From Prevotella sp. E15-22 (GTDB lineage Bacteria; Bacteroidota; Bacteroidia; Bacteroidales; Bacteroidaceae): a stretch of DNA of 64,000 bases. A program made the position numbers and the translations under genes. Below the pieces are notes generated by a model. That model saw nothing but the letters and a program-made list of their open reading frames with translations. It was not told the origin of the DNA and did no database searches. The stretch spans positions 186,001-250,000 of the forward strand of contig NZ_CP096247.1 in NCBI RefSeq assembly GCF_023204875.1, in the 5' to 3' direction. Every line of letters starts with the position of its first letter. The first letter of the stretch is position 1. This document shows, in pieces, positions 16,903 through 24,413 of the stretch.

Positions 16903-17025
16903 AAACGAAATGAAGTTGACGGTTTTGGAAAACTTTTCAAAATCCAAAAATCAAAAAGTTGTCCAAAACAGAAAACTTTTATTGTAAGTGTGAACCTAAA
17001 AACAAAACGTAAATTTAACATAATA

Positions 17026-19125
17026 ATGGAAATTAAGAACTTTACCATCACGAAGCGAGATGGCTCGAAAGACCGCTTCTCATTAGACAAGATTATGAAT
17101 GCTATTACCAAGGCATTCGAGAGTGTTGATGAACCTGCTGACCTTGGCACTGTTTCCAAGATTATCAGTCACCTGGATATTAAGGATGATATCAAGGTGG
17201 AGGATATCCAGAACCAGGTTGAGGAGGCGTTGATGCGTGAGGGCTTCTATAAGGTGGCAAAGTCTTTTATCCTTTATCGTCAGGAGCATACCGAGGACCG
17301 CGAGACCTTGGAGAAGATGATGTTCCTCTCTGAGTATATGGAATCGGTGAACGCTGCCACAGGCTCTAAGTACGATGCCAATGCCAATGTGGAGCACAAG
17401 AACATTGCCACACTCATTGGCGAGCTGCCTAAGTCAAACTTCATCCGTCTGAACCGCCGTCTGCTCACCGACCGCATCAAGAAGATGTATGGCAAGCAGT
17501 TGGCCGACGAATATATCGACAAGCTGACACACCACTTTATATATAAGAACGACGAGACTTCGCTGGCCAACTACTGTGCCTCTATCACCATGTATCCCTG
17601 GCTCATTGGTGGCACGCTGGCCATTGGTGGCAACTCAACAGCTCCCACCAACATGAAGTCGTTCGCTGGTGGTTTCGTCAACATGGTGTTCATGGTCAGT
17701 TCCATGCTGAGTGGCGCCTGCGCCACACCAGAGTTCCTGATGTATATGAACTACTTCATGGGTAAGGAGTATGGACAGGACTACTACAAGCGTGCCGACG
17801 AGCAGGCCGACCTGAGTTTGAAGAAGCGCACCATCGACAAGATTATCACCGACTACTTCGAGCAGATAGTCTATACGCTGAACCAGCCCACAGGTGCCCG
17901 CAACTATCAGGCCGTGTTCTGGAACATTGCCTACTACGACAAGTACTACTTCCAGAGCATCTTCGGCGAGTTCTACTTCCCTGATGGCTCACAGCCCGAC
18001 TGGGATGGACTGTCATGGCTGCAGAAGCGCTTCATGAAATGGTTCAACAAAGAGCGCACCAAGACCTTGTTGACCTTCCCCGTTGAGACGATGGCCCTGC
18101 TGGTCGACGAGAATGGCGACTGCAAGGATAAGGAGTGGGGCGAGTTTACGGCCGAGATGTATGCTGAGGGCCACTCGTTCTTCACCTATATGAGTGATAA
18201 TGCTGACTCGCTGTCAAGTTGCTGCCGTCTGCGCAACGAGATCACCGACAATGGCTTCAGCTATACCCTGGGTGCAGGTGGCGTCAGCACAGGATCTAAG
18301 TCAGTGCTCACCATCAACCTCAATCGCTGTATCCAGTATGCCGTGAACAACAAGCTGGACTATCTGGAGTACCTGAGTGGCATCATCGACCTGTGCCATA
18401 AGGTGCAGATGGCCTATAACGAGAACCTGAAGGAACTGCAGGAGCATGGCATGCTGCCGCTGTTCGATGCTGGCTATATCAATATCGGTCGTCAGTACCT
18501 CACCATTGGTATCAACGGCTTGGTAGAGGCTGCCGAGTTCATGGGACTGAAGATCACGCCTAACGACGACTATAAGAACTTCGTGCAGGGCATCCTGGGT
18601 CTTATCGAGAAGTACAACAAGCAGTATCGCACCAAGGACGTGATGTTCAACTGCGAGATGATTCCTGCCGAGAATGTGGGTGTGAAGCATGCCAAGTGGG
18701 ACCGTGAGGACGGCTATTTCGTGCCACGCGACTGCTACAATAGCTATTTCTATGTGGTCGAGGACGACTCACTCTCAGTCATCGACAAATTCAAGTTGCA
18801 CGGCGCTCCCTATATTGAGCACCTCACTGGTGGTTCGGCCCTGCACATGAACCTCGACGAGCACCTGTCGAAGGAGCAGTACCTGCAGTTGCTGAAGGTG
18901 GCTGCCAAGGAAGGTTGTAACTACTTCACGTTCAATATCCCCAACACCGTATGTAACGACTGCGGTCATATCGACAAGCGCTATCTGCACGAGTGTCCTA
19001 AGTGTCATTCAAAGAATGTGGACTATATGACCCGTATCATTGGCTATCTGAAGCGAGTGAGCAACTTCTCGCAGCCACGTCAGGAAGAGGCTGCCCGTCG
19101 CTTCTACGCCCATGCCGCAAAATGA
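17026..19125 (+). CDS. nrdD: Anaerobic ribonucleoside-triphosphate reductase, system 1
   Basis: A 699-residue class III ribonucleotide reductase that makes dNTPs under anoxia using a glycyl radical. An N-terminal ATP-cone (about 3-95, ITKRDGSKDRFSLDKIM) gives overall activity control. The catalytic barrel follows, and near the C-terminus there is a zinc site of four Cys (CNDCGH and CPKCHS) and the glycyl-radical loop RIIGYL, with the radical at Gly673. The real start is ATG 17026; the in-frame sequence upstream is the leader. It is clearly different from the second NrdD in this window (743 residues), including in the radical loop and tail. Its activase gene follows 45 bases later with its own promoter-like box. 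Confidence 0.95.
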   Translation: MEIKNFTITKRDGSKDRFSLDKIMNAITKAFESVDEPADLGTVSKIISHLDIKDDIKVEDIQNQVEEALMREGFYKVAKSFILYRQEHTEDRETLEKMMFLSEYMESVNAATGSKYDANANVEHKNIATLIGELPKSNFIRLNRRLLTDRIKKMYGKQLADEYIDKLTHHFIYKNDETSLANYCASITMYPWLIGGTLAIGGNSTAPTNMKSFAGGFVNMVFMVSSMLSGACATPEFLMYMNYFMGKEYGQDYYKRADEQADLSLKKRTIDKIITDYFEQIVYTLNQPTGARNYQAVFWNIAYYDKYYFQSIFGEFYFPDGSQPDWDGLSWLQKRFMKWFNKERTKTLLTFPVETMALLVDENGDCKDKEWGEFTAEMYAEGHSFFTYMSDNADSLSSCCRLRNEITDNGFSYTLGAGGVSTGSKSVLTINLNRCIQYAVNNKLDYLEYLSGIIDLCHKVQMAYNENLKELQEHGMLPLFDAGYINIGRQYLTIGINGLVEAAEFMGLKITPNDDYKNFVQGILGLIEKYNKQYRTKDVMFNCEMIPAENVGVKHAKWDREDGYFVPRDCYNSYFYVVEDDSLSVIDKFKLHGAPYIEHLTGGSALHMNLDEHLSKEQYLQLLKVAAKEGCNYFTFNIPNTVCNDCGHIDKRYLHECPKCHSKNVDYMTRIIGYLKRVSNFSQPRQEEAARRFYAHAAK

Positions 19126-19146
19126 AAAGTAAAAAGGTAAAAAGTA

Positions 19147-19155
19147 TATCTTTGC
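19147..19155 (+). promoter_or_regulatory. -7 box of nrdG (system 1)
   Basis: TATCTTTGC sits 15 bases before the nrdG ATG, so the activase can probably be transcribed separately from nrdD with almost no leader. Confidence 0.5.
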
Positions 19156-19170
19156 TATCGCAATAGAAAT

Positions 19171-19650
19171 ATGTTGAAATACGTAAACACAGGCATTGTC
19201 TTTCAAGAGATACCCGACGAAGTAACTTTGGCCATCAATATCAGTGGCTGTCCATGCCGCTGCCCGGGCTGCCATAGCCAGTATCTCTGGGAAGACGTTG
19301 GCCTTCCTCTGAATACCGAAGCGCTCGATGATTTCGTAGAGCGCTTCGGCAATGATATCACCTGTATCTCGTTTATGGGCGGTGATGCCGACCCAAAGAG
19401 TGTCAATCTGTTGGCGCAGTATATCCACGAGACCTATCCACAGTTCAAGGTGGCTTGGTATAGTGGCCGACTGCGTGTGCCGGCGGTCATCAAAAAGACC
19501 GACTTTGACTATATCAAAATCGGTCCTTTTATCCGTCATCTGGGACCCTTGAACAGTCCCACCACCAATCAGCGTCTCTATCGCCAGACCGCCGATGGTG
19601 AGTTTGAAGATATCACCTATCGCTTCTGGCGCAAACAGCAAATCTCTTAG
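19171..19650 (+). CDS. nrdG: Anaerobic RNR activating protein (radical SAM), system 1
   Basis: A 159-residue radical-SAM activase that installs the glycyl radical on NrdD. The 4Fe-4S motif is CPCRCPGC, i.e. Cys-x3-Cys-x2-Cys, inside NISGCPCRCPGCHSQYLW, followed by the GGD-type SAM motif as SFMGGDAD. It starts with a conserved MLKYVNTGIVFQEIPDEV region. Its end overlaps the end of the convergent alcohol dehydrogenase gene by 4 bases, with the two stop codons interleaved and no terminator hairpin between them. Confidence 0.93.
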   Translation: MLKYVNTGIVFQEIPDEVTLAINISGCPCRCPGCHSQYLWEDVGLPLNTEALDDFVERFGNDITCISFMGGDADPKSVNLLAQYIHETYPQFKVAWYSGRLRVPAVIKKTDFDYIKIGPFIRHLGPLNSPTTNQRLYRQTADGEFEDITYRFWRKQQIS

Positions 19651-20666
19651 AACTCCACCAGGATGCGGAACACCTTGCCAGGGTTCTCGCTCCACCAACG
19701 CATAGTTTCGAGTGCCTCTTCGGGCTTTATCACCTTGGTGATCAGAGTGTCGATGGGGCACTCGTTGTTTTCCAGATAGTGAATCACAGCACGGAAGTCA
19801 GAAGGCAGGGCATTGCGTGAGCCGCGGATGTCGAGCTCCTTCTGAACGAAGTACTTTGTCTGCAGCGACACCTCGCTCTTGGCATAGCCGATGCAGGCCA
19901 CACGACCCGTGAAGGCCACCTCGTTGATGGCCATCTGATAGGTGGGCACGCTGCCCACGGCCTCGATCACCACGTCAGGACCAAAGCCGTTGGTCATCTC
20001 CTGCAGGCGCTGGTGAGCATCCTCGTTCTTGGTGTTGATGGTATAGGTGGCACCCATCTTCTTGGCCAGTGCCAACTTCTCGTCGTCGATATCGGCGGCA
20101 ATCACCGTGGCACCACGCAGGGCCGAGCGTACGATGGCGCCCATGCCCACCATGCCGCAGCCAATCACCATCACCACGTCGATATCCGTCACCTCGGCAC
20201 GGCTCACAGCATGGAAGCCCACGCTCATCGGCTCAACCAGTGCACACACCTTAGGTGTCAGGCTGCCAGCCGTGATCACCTTCTCCCAGGGCAGCACGAT
20301 ATATTCCATCATGGCACCATTGCGCTGCACGCCCAGTGTCTCGTTGTGCTGACAGGCGTTCACGCGGCGGTTGCGGCACGATGCACACTTGCCGCAGTTG
20401 GTATAGGGGTTGCAGGTCACCACCATGCCTGGCTTCAGGTTGTCGGGCACGCCAGCGCCCACAGCCTCGATCACGGCACCCACCTCATGACCTGGAATCA
20501 CAGGGTTCAGTGCCATTGTGTTGCGTCCCATAAACGTGTTAATGTCCGAGCCGCAGAAGCCCACATAGTGCAACTTCAGCAGAACCTCGCCCTGGGCCAG
20601 AGCCTGGGGCTTTTCTATGTCTATAACATTCAACTCCTGCTGATGTGAAATCTGAATTGCTTTCAT
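19647..20666 (-). CDS. Zinc-dependent medium-chain alcohol dehydrogenase
   Basis: A 339-residue MDR-family sugar alcohol or sugar-acid dehydrogenase using NAD(P). Catalytic zinc ligands are in GFCGSD and GHE (PGHEVG); the structural zinc site is the four-Cys cluster NCGKCASCRNRRVNAC. The Rossmann motif is GCGMVGMGA. It resembles sorbitol/threonine dehydrogenase-like and L-galactonate dehydrogenase-like enzymes. It is the last gene of a three-gene minus-strand set with a FucP-type permease and an aldo/keto reductase, 5 bases after the permease, which points to oxidation of a keto-deoxy sugar acid in a fucose-like pathway; the exact substrate is inference. Confidence 0.9.
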   Translation of the reverse strand: MKAIQISHQQELNVIDIEKPQALAQGEVLLKLHYVGFCGSDINTFMGRNTMALNPVIPGHEVGAVIEAVGAGVPDNLKPGMVVTCNPYTNCGKCASCRNRRVNACQHNETLGVQRNGAMMEYIVLPWEKVITAGSLTPKVCALVEPMSVGFHAVSRAEVTDIDVVMVIGCGMVGMGAIVRSALRGATVIAADIDDEKLALAKKMGATYTINTKNEDAHQRLQEMTNGFGPDVVIEAVGSVPTYQMAINEVAFTGRVACIGYAKSEVSLQTKYFVQKELDIRGSRNALPSDFRAVIHYLENNECPIDTLITKVIKPEEALETMRWWSENPGKVFRILVEF

Positions 20667-20671
20667 GATTC

Positions 20672-21919
20672 TTACTTGTTAACCTTTAATAGTGATTTAT
20701 ATTTGTATCCATAGAAGGCACACACAGCGAAACAAACCAGGGGCACGATGTAGGCCACCTGATAGAACGTCTCGTTCTGGTGCATGATGTAAGCCGTGAA
20801 CTGAGGCACGCAGGCGTTGCCCACGATGGCCATCACGAGGAAGGCCGAGCCCGACTTCGTCTGTTCGCCCAGGCCGTGCAGGGCCAGTGAGAACTGCGTG
20901 GGATAGATGATGCTCATGAAGAACGACACAGCCAGCATGGCATAAAGTCCTACATAGCCGCCAAAGCTCATGATGACCACACACAGCACCACGTTGGCCA
21001 GTGCATAGAAGGTGAGCATCTTCGTGGGTTCAATCTTAGCCATGATGAGAGTGCCCACCCATCGTCCCAGCAGGAAGGCCAGCATATAGAGGCCGAAGAA
21101 CGTGGTGGCAGTATCTTCGTCGATGCCGGCGTAGGTGCAGCAGTAAACCAGAAACAGGCTGTTGATGGCTGTCTGACCGCCGTTATAGAAGAACTGTGCG
21201 ATGACGCCCCAGCGCAGGTGTGGCTTCTTCAGTGTCGAGAAGTCGATGAGCTTACCTTTCTTGTCCGTGCTCTCGTCGCCCACCTTAGGCAGTTTCACCA
21301 CGATGAGCATCACGGCCACAGCAATCAGCACGAGGGCCAGGATGAGGTAGGGCAGCTTCATCGCGTCCGTCTCGGTCTGGATAAAGCCCTCCCATCCGCC
21401 AGGATAGTCGGCAGGGATGGTCTCGCGTGTAAAATCGTTGCCGCTCAGCACCAGCTTACTCAGAAACATGGCCGATATAAAGGCGCCCAGTCCGTTGAAC
21501 GACTGTGCCAGGTTCAGGCGTCGTGGAGCCGTCTCTGCGTCGCCCAATACGGTGACGTAGGGGTTGGCTGCCGTTTCAAGGAAACACATGCCCGTGGCGA
21601 TGACGAAGAAGATACAGAGATACACGCCATAGCTCTTCACCTGAGCTGCAGGGAAGAACAGCAGTCCGCCGCAGGCAGCGATGAGCAGACCCGTGACGAT
21701 GCCCACCCTATAGCTGAATCGCCTCATGAACATGGCGATGGGGATGGGGCATATAAAGTATGCCAACCAGTAGGCGCTCTCAGTAAACGAGGCTTCGAAG
21801 GTGTTCAGTTCGCAAGTCTTCATCAGCTGGCGAATCATCGTAGGCAGCAGGTTGCTGCTGATGGCCCAGAGGAAGAACAGGCAGAAGATAAGGCCCAGGG
21901 CAAGTTGATTCTTTTTCAT
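20672..21919 (-). CDS. FucP-type sugar:proton symporter (MFS)
   Basis: A 415-residue major facilitator with 12 predicted helices, of the FucP branch (FLETAANPYVTVLG is the branch signature; a second-half counterpart is IYPTQFSLALHGLG). Members carry L-fucose or related hexoses into the cytoplasm with protons. It sits between the aldo/keto reductase (42 bases upstream) and the dehydrogenase (5 bases downstream), so it should import the sugar these enzymes oxidise. L-fucose is the most likely substrate, L-galactose or another 6-deoxy sugar the alternative. Confidence 0.88.
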   Translation of the reverse strand: MKKNQLALGLIFCLFFLWAISSNLLPTMIRQLMKTCELNTFEASFTESAYWLAYFICPIPIAMFMRRFSYRVGIVTGLLIAACGGLLFFPAAQVKSYGVYLCIFFVIATGMCFLETAANPYVTVLGDAETAPRRLNLAQSFNGLGAFISAMFLSKLVLSGNDFTRETIPADYPGGWEGFIQTETDAMKLPYLILALVLIAVAVMLIVVKLPKVGDESTDKKGKLIDFSTLKKPHLRWGVIAQFFYNGGQTAINSLFLVYCCTYAGIDEDTATTFFGLYMLAFLLGRWVGTLIMAKIEPTKMLTFYALANVVLCVVIMSFGGYVGLYAMLAVSFFMSIIYPTQFSLALHGLGEQTKSGSAFLVMAIVGNACVPQFTAYIMHQNETFYQVAYIVPLVCFAVCAFYGYKYKSLLKVNK

Positions 21920-21961
21920 TGTCGGTTGTTAGTTATTTATTGCTTATATCGTCGTGGTTAG

Positions 21962-22900
21962 TTATGAGTTGGCCCAGGTCACGCGCTGCTGGTCGCCAAT
22001 AATCTCCTGAACCTCCTTCACCAGGTTCCAGTCGGGCTCCTCGTTGGCCCATTCAATGTTGCGACGCACGTTGGCAGGGTTGGCCGATGAGAACAGGGTT
22101 GAGGCAATGCGAGGGTTGCTCACAGAGTATTGCACAGCCAACTTCTCGATGGGATAGTTCTTGGCGTTGCAGTGCTCGGCAGCCTTCTGACAGGCCTCCA
22201 CCAGCGCCTTGGGTGCAGGATGCCATGCAGGCACGCCACGCTGCGACAGCAGTCCCATGCTCAGGGGCGATGCGTTGATAATGCCGATGCCCTTGGCCTC
22301 GAAGAAATCCAGATAGTCGGTCAGGGCGTCGTCGTTCAGGGTATAGTGGCAGAAGTTTAGGATGCTCTCCACGGGCACTCTCTCGGCCACCCATTTCAGG
22401 TTCTCCAGCTGCAGGTCGGTGATGCCCACATGACCCACCACACCCTTGTCTTTCAGTTCAAAGAGGGCGGGCAGGGTCTCGTCCACCACCAGTTGCAGGC
22501 CTCCAGGACGAGCCGCCTGAAACTCAATATCGTGTACGTTAATGAGGTCGATGAAGTCGATACCCAGGCGCTCCATACTCTCATAAACGCTGTCGGTGAC
22601 GCGCTTGGCAGAGTAGTCCCAGGTGTTCACGCCGTCCTTGCCGTAGCGTCCCACCTTGGTGCTCAGGTAATACTTGTCACGTGGAATGTTGCGCAGGGCT
22701 TTGCCCAGCACGGTCTCGGCCTTGTAGTGGCCGTAGTACGGACTCACGTCGATGAAGTTGATGCCACCCTCGATGGCTGCCTCAACGGCTTCAAAACTCT
22801 CTTTCTCGTTGGTCTCGCGAAAGACGCTGCCCAGCGACGATGCGCCAAAGCTCAGGTGGGAAATCTTCATTCCCGTCCGTCCTAACTCAGTGTACCTCAT
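21962..22900 (-). CDS. Aldo/keto reductase, L-fucose/L-galactose dehydrogenase-like
   Basis: A 312-residue TIM-barrel NAD(P)-dependent oxidoreductase. The AKR tetrad regions are visible: FIDVSPYYGHYKAE (Asp and Tyr), YLSTKVGRYGKDG (Lys) and DLINVHDIEF (His). The ELGRTGMKISHLSFGASSLG start and this Tyr region resemble the D-threo-aldose/L-galactose dehydrogenase branch, which oxidises fucose-type sugars at C1 to the lactone. It would be the first enzyme of the pathway encoded with the adjacent permease and alcohol dehydrogenase. It starts 36 bases after the tRNA-Arg 3' end on the same strand, with no -7 box seen in between. Confidence 0.88.
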   Translation of the reverse strand: MRYTELGRTGMKISHLSFGASSLGSVFRETNEKESFEAVEAAIEGGINFIDVSPYYGHYKAETVLGKALRNIPRDKYYLSTKVGRYGKDGVNTWDYSAKRVTDSVYESMERLGIDFIDLINVHDIEFQAARPGGLQLVVDETLPALFELKDKGVVGHVGITDLQLENLKWVAERVPVESILNFCHYTLNDDALTDYLDFFEAKGIGIINASPLSMGLLSQRGVPAWHPAPKALVEACQKAAEHCNAKNYPIEKLAVQYSVSNPRIASTLFSSANPANVRRNIEWANEEPDWNLVKEVQEIIGDQQRVTWANS

Positions 22901-22936
22901 GTTATAATTCTTAATTGGTTCTCAGTTTGTTATTCA

Positions 22937-23011
22937 TGGTACCCCGACCGAGAATCGAACTCGGAACTAAGCTTTAGGAGAGCCTTGTTATATCCATTTA
23001 ACTATCAGGGC
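22937..23011 (-). tRNA. tRNA-Arg, anticodon CCT
   Basis: The minus strand folds as a complete 75-nt cloverleaf: acceptor GCCCTGA with TCGGGGT (two wobbles), D stem GTTA/TAAC, anticodon stem AGGCT/AGCTT with loop CTCCTAA giving anticodon CCT, T arm CCGAG-TTCGATT-CTCGG, discriminator A and an encoded CCA. It reads AGG codons. Confidence 0.95.
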
Positions 23012-23027
23012 ATCAAAAAAATCAGAT

Positions 23028-23036
23028 GCAAAGGTA
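23028..23036 (-). promoter_or_regulatory. -7 box of tRNA-Arg
   Basis: TACCTTTGC on the minus strand, 17-25 bases before the tRNA 5' end. The following aldo/keto reductase gene may share this promoter. Confidence 0.55.
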
Positions 23037-23049
23037 CTAAAAAAAGTGA

Positions 23050-23097
23050 AAAGAGAGGGCTGAAAAGTCATTTTTTTCCCTTTTCCGCCCTCTCTTT
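23050..23097 (-). terminator. Hairpin terminator downstream of the repeat array
   Basis: AAAGAGAGGGC (23050-23060) pairs with GCCCTCTCTTT (23087-23097), continued inward after one mismatch by GAAAAG/CTTTTC. On the minus strand it is followed by a T-rich tract, so it would end a transcript coming from the Zeta-like gene. The repeat array would then be inside that gene's 3' untranslated region. Confidence 0.75.
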
Positions 23098-23148
23098 GTT
23101 GTTTTTGTCCTATTCTTGTGTTCTGTTCATACTTCTTGGCCAATGTAT

Positions 23149-23366
23149 TATCCACGCTACCACCATTTGGTATCCACACTACCGACCTTTGGTAGGCACA
23201 CTACCGACCTTTGGTAGGCACACTACCACGGCTTGGTAGCCTGGCTACCAACGCTTGGTAGTGTGGCTACCAAGCTTTGGTACTGAGAGTACCAAGGGGG
23301 TTGGTACTAAAAATACCAGAGGGGTTGGTACTGTGAGTACCAGCCCCTTGGTACCAAGGGTTTTGG
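23149..23366. repeat. Tandem array of 22-24-bp hairpin repeats
   Basis: About nine and a half head-to-tail units: six of exactly 22 bp (23149-23280), two of 24 bp, one of 23 bp and a partial one. The pattern is TA-N6-nTACC-N5-TTGG. Each GGTA and the following TACC form a 15-nt hairpin module separated by 7-9-base spacers. The fifth arm base changes together on both sides: G-C in four modules (GGTAG...CTACC), C-G in two (GGTACT...AGTACC). One module extends to 7 bp (GGTAGCC-T-GGCTACC), and the last is part of a 16-bp palindrome (23345-23360). It starts 30 bases past the stop of the Zeta-like gene. Confidence 0.9.
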
Positions 23367-23396
23367 AGAATTTGGCGCTAAAAAATGCTTTTGTTT

Positions 23397-24257
23397 TTAT
23401 TGAGCAGTCAGGGCTTTAATCTGCTCAGGGGTCAACTGGCCTGAGTCGATAAAGTGCTGCATGATGTCGTAGAGCTTGCGCTCCATCTGCTCTGTGATGG
23501 TATAATCCCATTTCAGGGCCTCCTCTATGCTGACGCGCACACCACCTTTGTTGCCACTGTTGTCCAGGCAATAAAGCGTGATGTCGGGATGCTGTTCCTG
23601 CAGATAGGCAATGCGCTTGCGGAAATGGGGATAGCAGTAGATATAGTAATGATAGCTCATGGAGCGGTTGGTCCGCATCATGCGGTTTATCACATTCGTA
23701 AAACCTGTTTCTGGATCGTTGTGCACAAACACCACGCTCACTTTGAAGCCACGCTCCTGCACCATCCTCAGGCGCGTCTCGAACGATGGGATGCTGATGA
23801 ACGCTCCATCGTAAACCAGTCCGGCACGGTCCACCAGCTCTTTCAACTTGGGATTGTTTCTCAGGGAGGTCGACTTGCCAGCGCCTGTCGAGCCCATCAT
23901 AAAGAAAATGGTCTTGTTGTGCTCGGCCTCGGCACGGTTCAGCAACTTTATCAGCACCAGACTGTCTATCTGTCGACTTGCCATGATATAGTCGGTCACG
24001 TTCAGTCCGTTATAGCCAATGCATCTCAGTCCCTCGCGCACGTTGTCTGGGTCGAGTATGTTGCCACTTCCTGTCAGATAGGCATCGGCCAGCGAGTCCA
24101 GGTGCTCGCCCACCCATTGATAGGCGGCCTTGCCCTTGATAACGACTTTCGCAGAGTCGACACTTTCGTTGCTGGCGCTGCTGAGGCCTGCTGCCGACAC
24201 GATGGTCTGGCAGAGAACCAGTAGTACTAGTAGGAATAGCTTCGTCTTATTTCTCAT
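23397..24257 (-). CDS. Exported Zeta-toxin-like P-loop protein
   Basis: A 286-residue protein with a clear N-terminal signal peptide (hydrophobic 7-20, likely cut after VSA at 22) and no lipobox at the expected spot. A helical segment (about 45-110) leads to a Walker A loop, GSTGAGKST at 122-130, preceded by the beta strand KTIFFMM. Spacing and the strand VYDGAFISIPSFE, then VSVVFVHNDPETGFTNVINR, resemble Zeta-toxin/polynucleotide-kinase-like enzymes, which in known cases phosphorylate UDP-GlcNAc. No antitoxin-like gene is adjacent. An ATP-binding fold behind a signal peptide is puzzling because the periplasm lacks ATP. Family resemblance is moderate; function is unknown. Confidence 0.72.
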   Translation of the reverse strand: MRNKTKLFLLVLLVLCQTIVSAAGLSSASNESVDSAKVVIKGKAAYQWVGEHLDSLADAYLTGSGNILDPDNVREGLRCIGYNGLNVTDYIMASRQIDSLVLIKLLNRAEAEHNKTIFFMMGSTGAGKSTSLRNNPKLKELVDRAGLVYDGAFISIPSFETRLRMVQERGFKVSVVFVHNDPETGFTNVINRMMRTNRSMSYHYYIYCYPHFRKRIAYLQEQHPDITLYCLDNSGNKGGVRVSIEEALKWDYTITEQMERKLYDIMQHFIDSGQLTPEQIKALTAQ

Positions 24258-24300
24258 GGTCCACTTATATATATATTAATATGGTGTATGTTTCTCGTTT

Positions 24301-24309
24301 GCAAATATA
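24301..24309 (-). promoter_or_regulatory. -7 box of the Zeta-like gene
   Basis: TATATTTGC on the minus strand, about 44 bases before the ATG at 24257. Confidence 0.6.
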
Positions 24310-24358
24310 CGACTAATTCTTAAAAATACAAAAAATCATCATAATTATTCGTATCTTT

Positions 24359-24389
24359 TTTGTTCTTTACATCAAAATCTTTAACTTTG
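24359..24389 (+). promoter_or_regulatory. Promoter of the lipoprotein/secreted-protein pair
   Basis: TTTG at 24359-24362, a 19-base spacer and TAACTTTG at 24382-24389, a near-ideal Bacteroidetes promoter, about 25 bases before the ATG. Confidence 0.65.
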
Positions 24390-24413
24390 TGGCGATTTTT
24401 GAAATTATTTGAA

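Noticed and set aside
16801..17025. 75-codon N-terminal extension of NrdD system 1
   Set aside because: It crosses the -7 box at 16894-16902 and precedes the conserved ATP-cone start, so it is leader sequence.
23149..23366. CRISPR array
   Set aside because: Units are only 22-24 bp with conserved, not unique, intervening bases of 7-9; there are no cas genes. Treated as a hairpin repeat array.
23397..24257. Epsilon-zeta toxin-antitoxin pair
   Set aside because: No small antitoxin gene is adjacent on either side; only the P-loop protein is present, and it carries a signal peptide.
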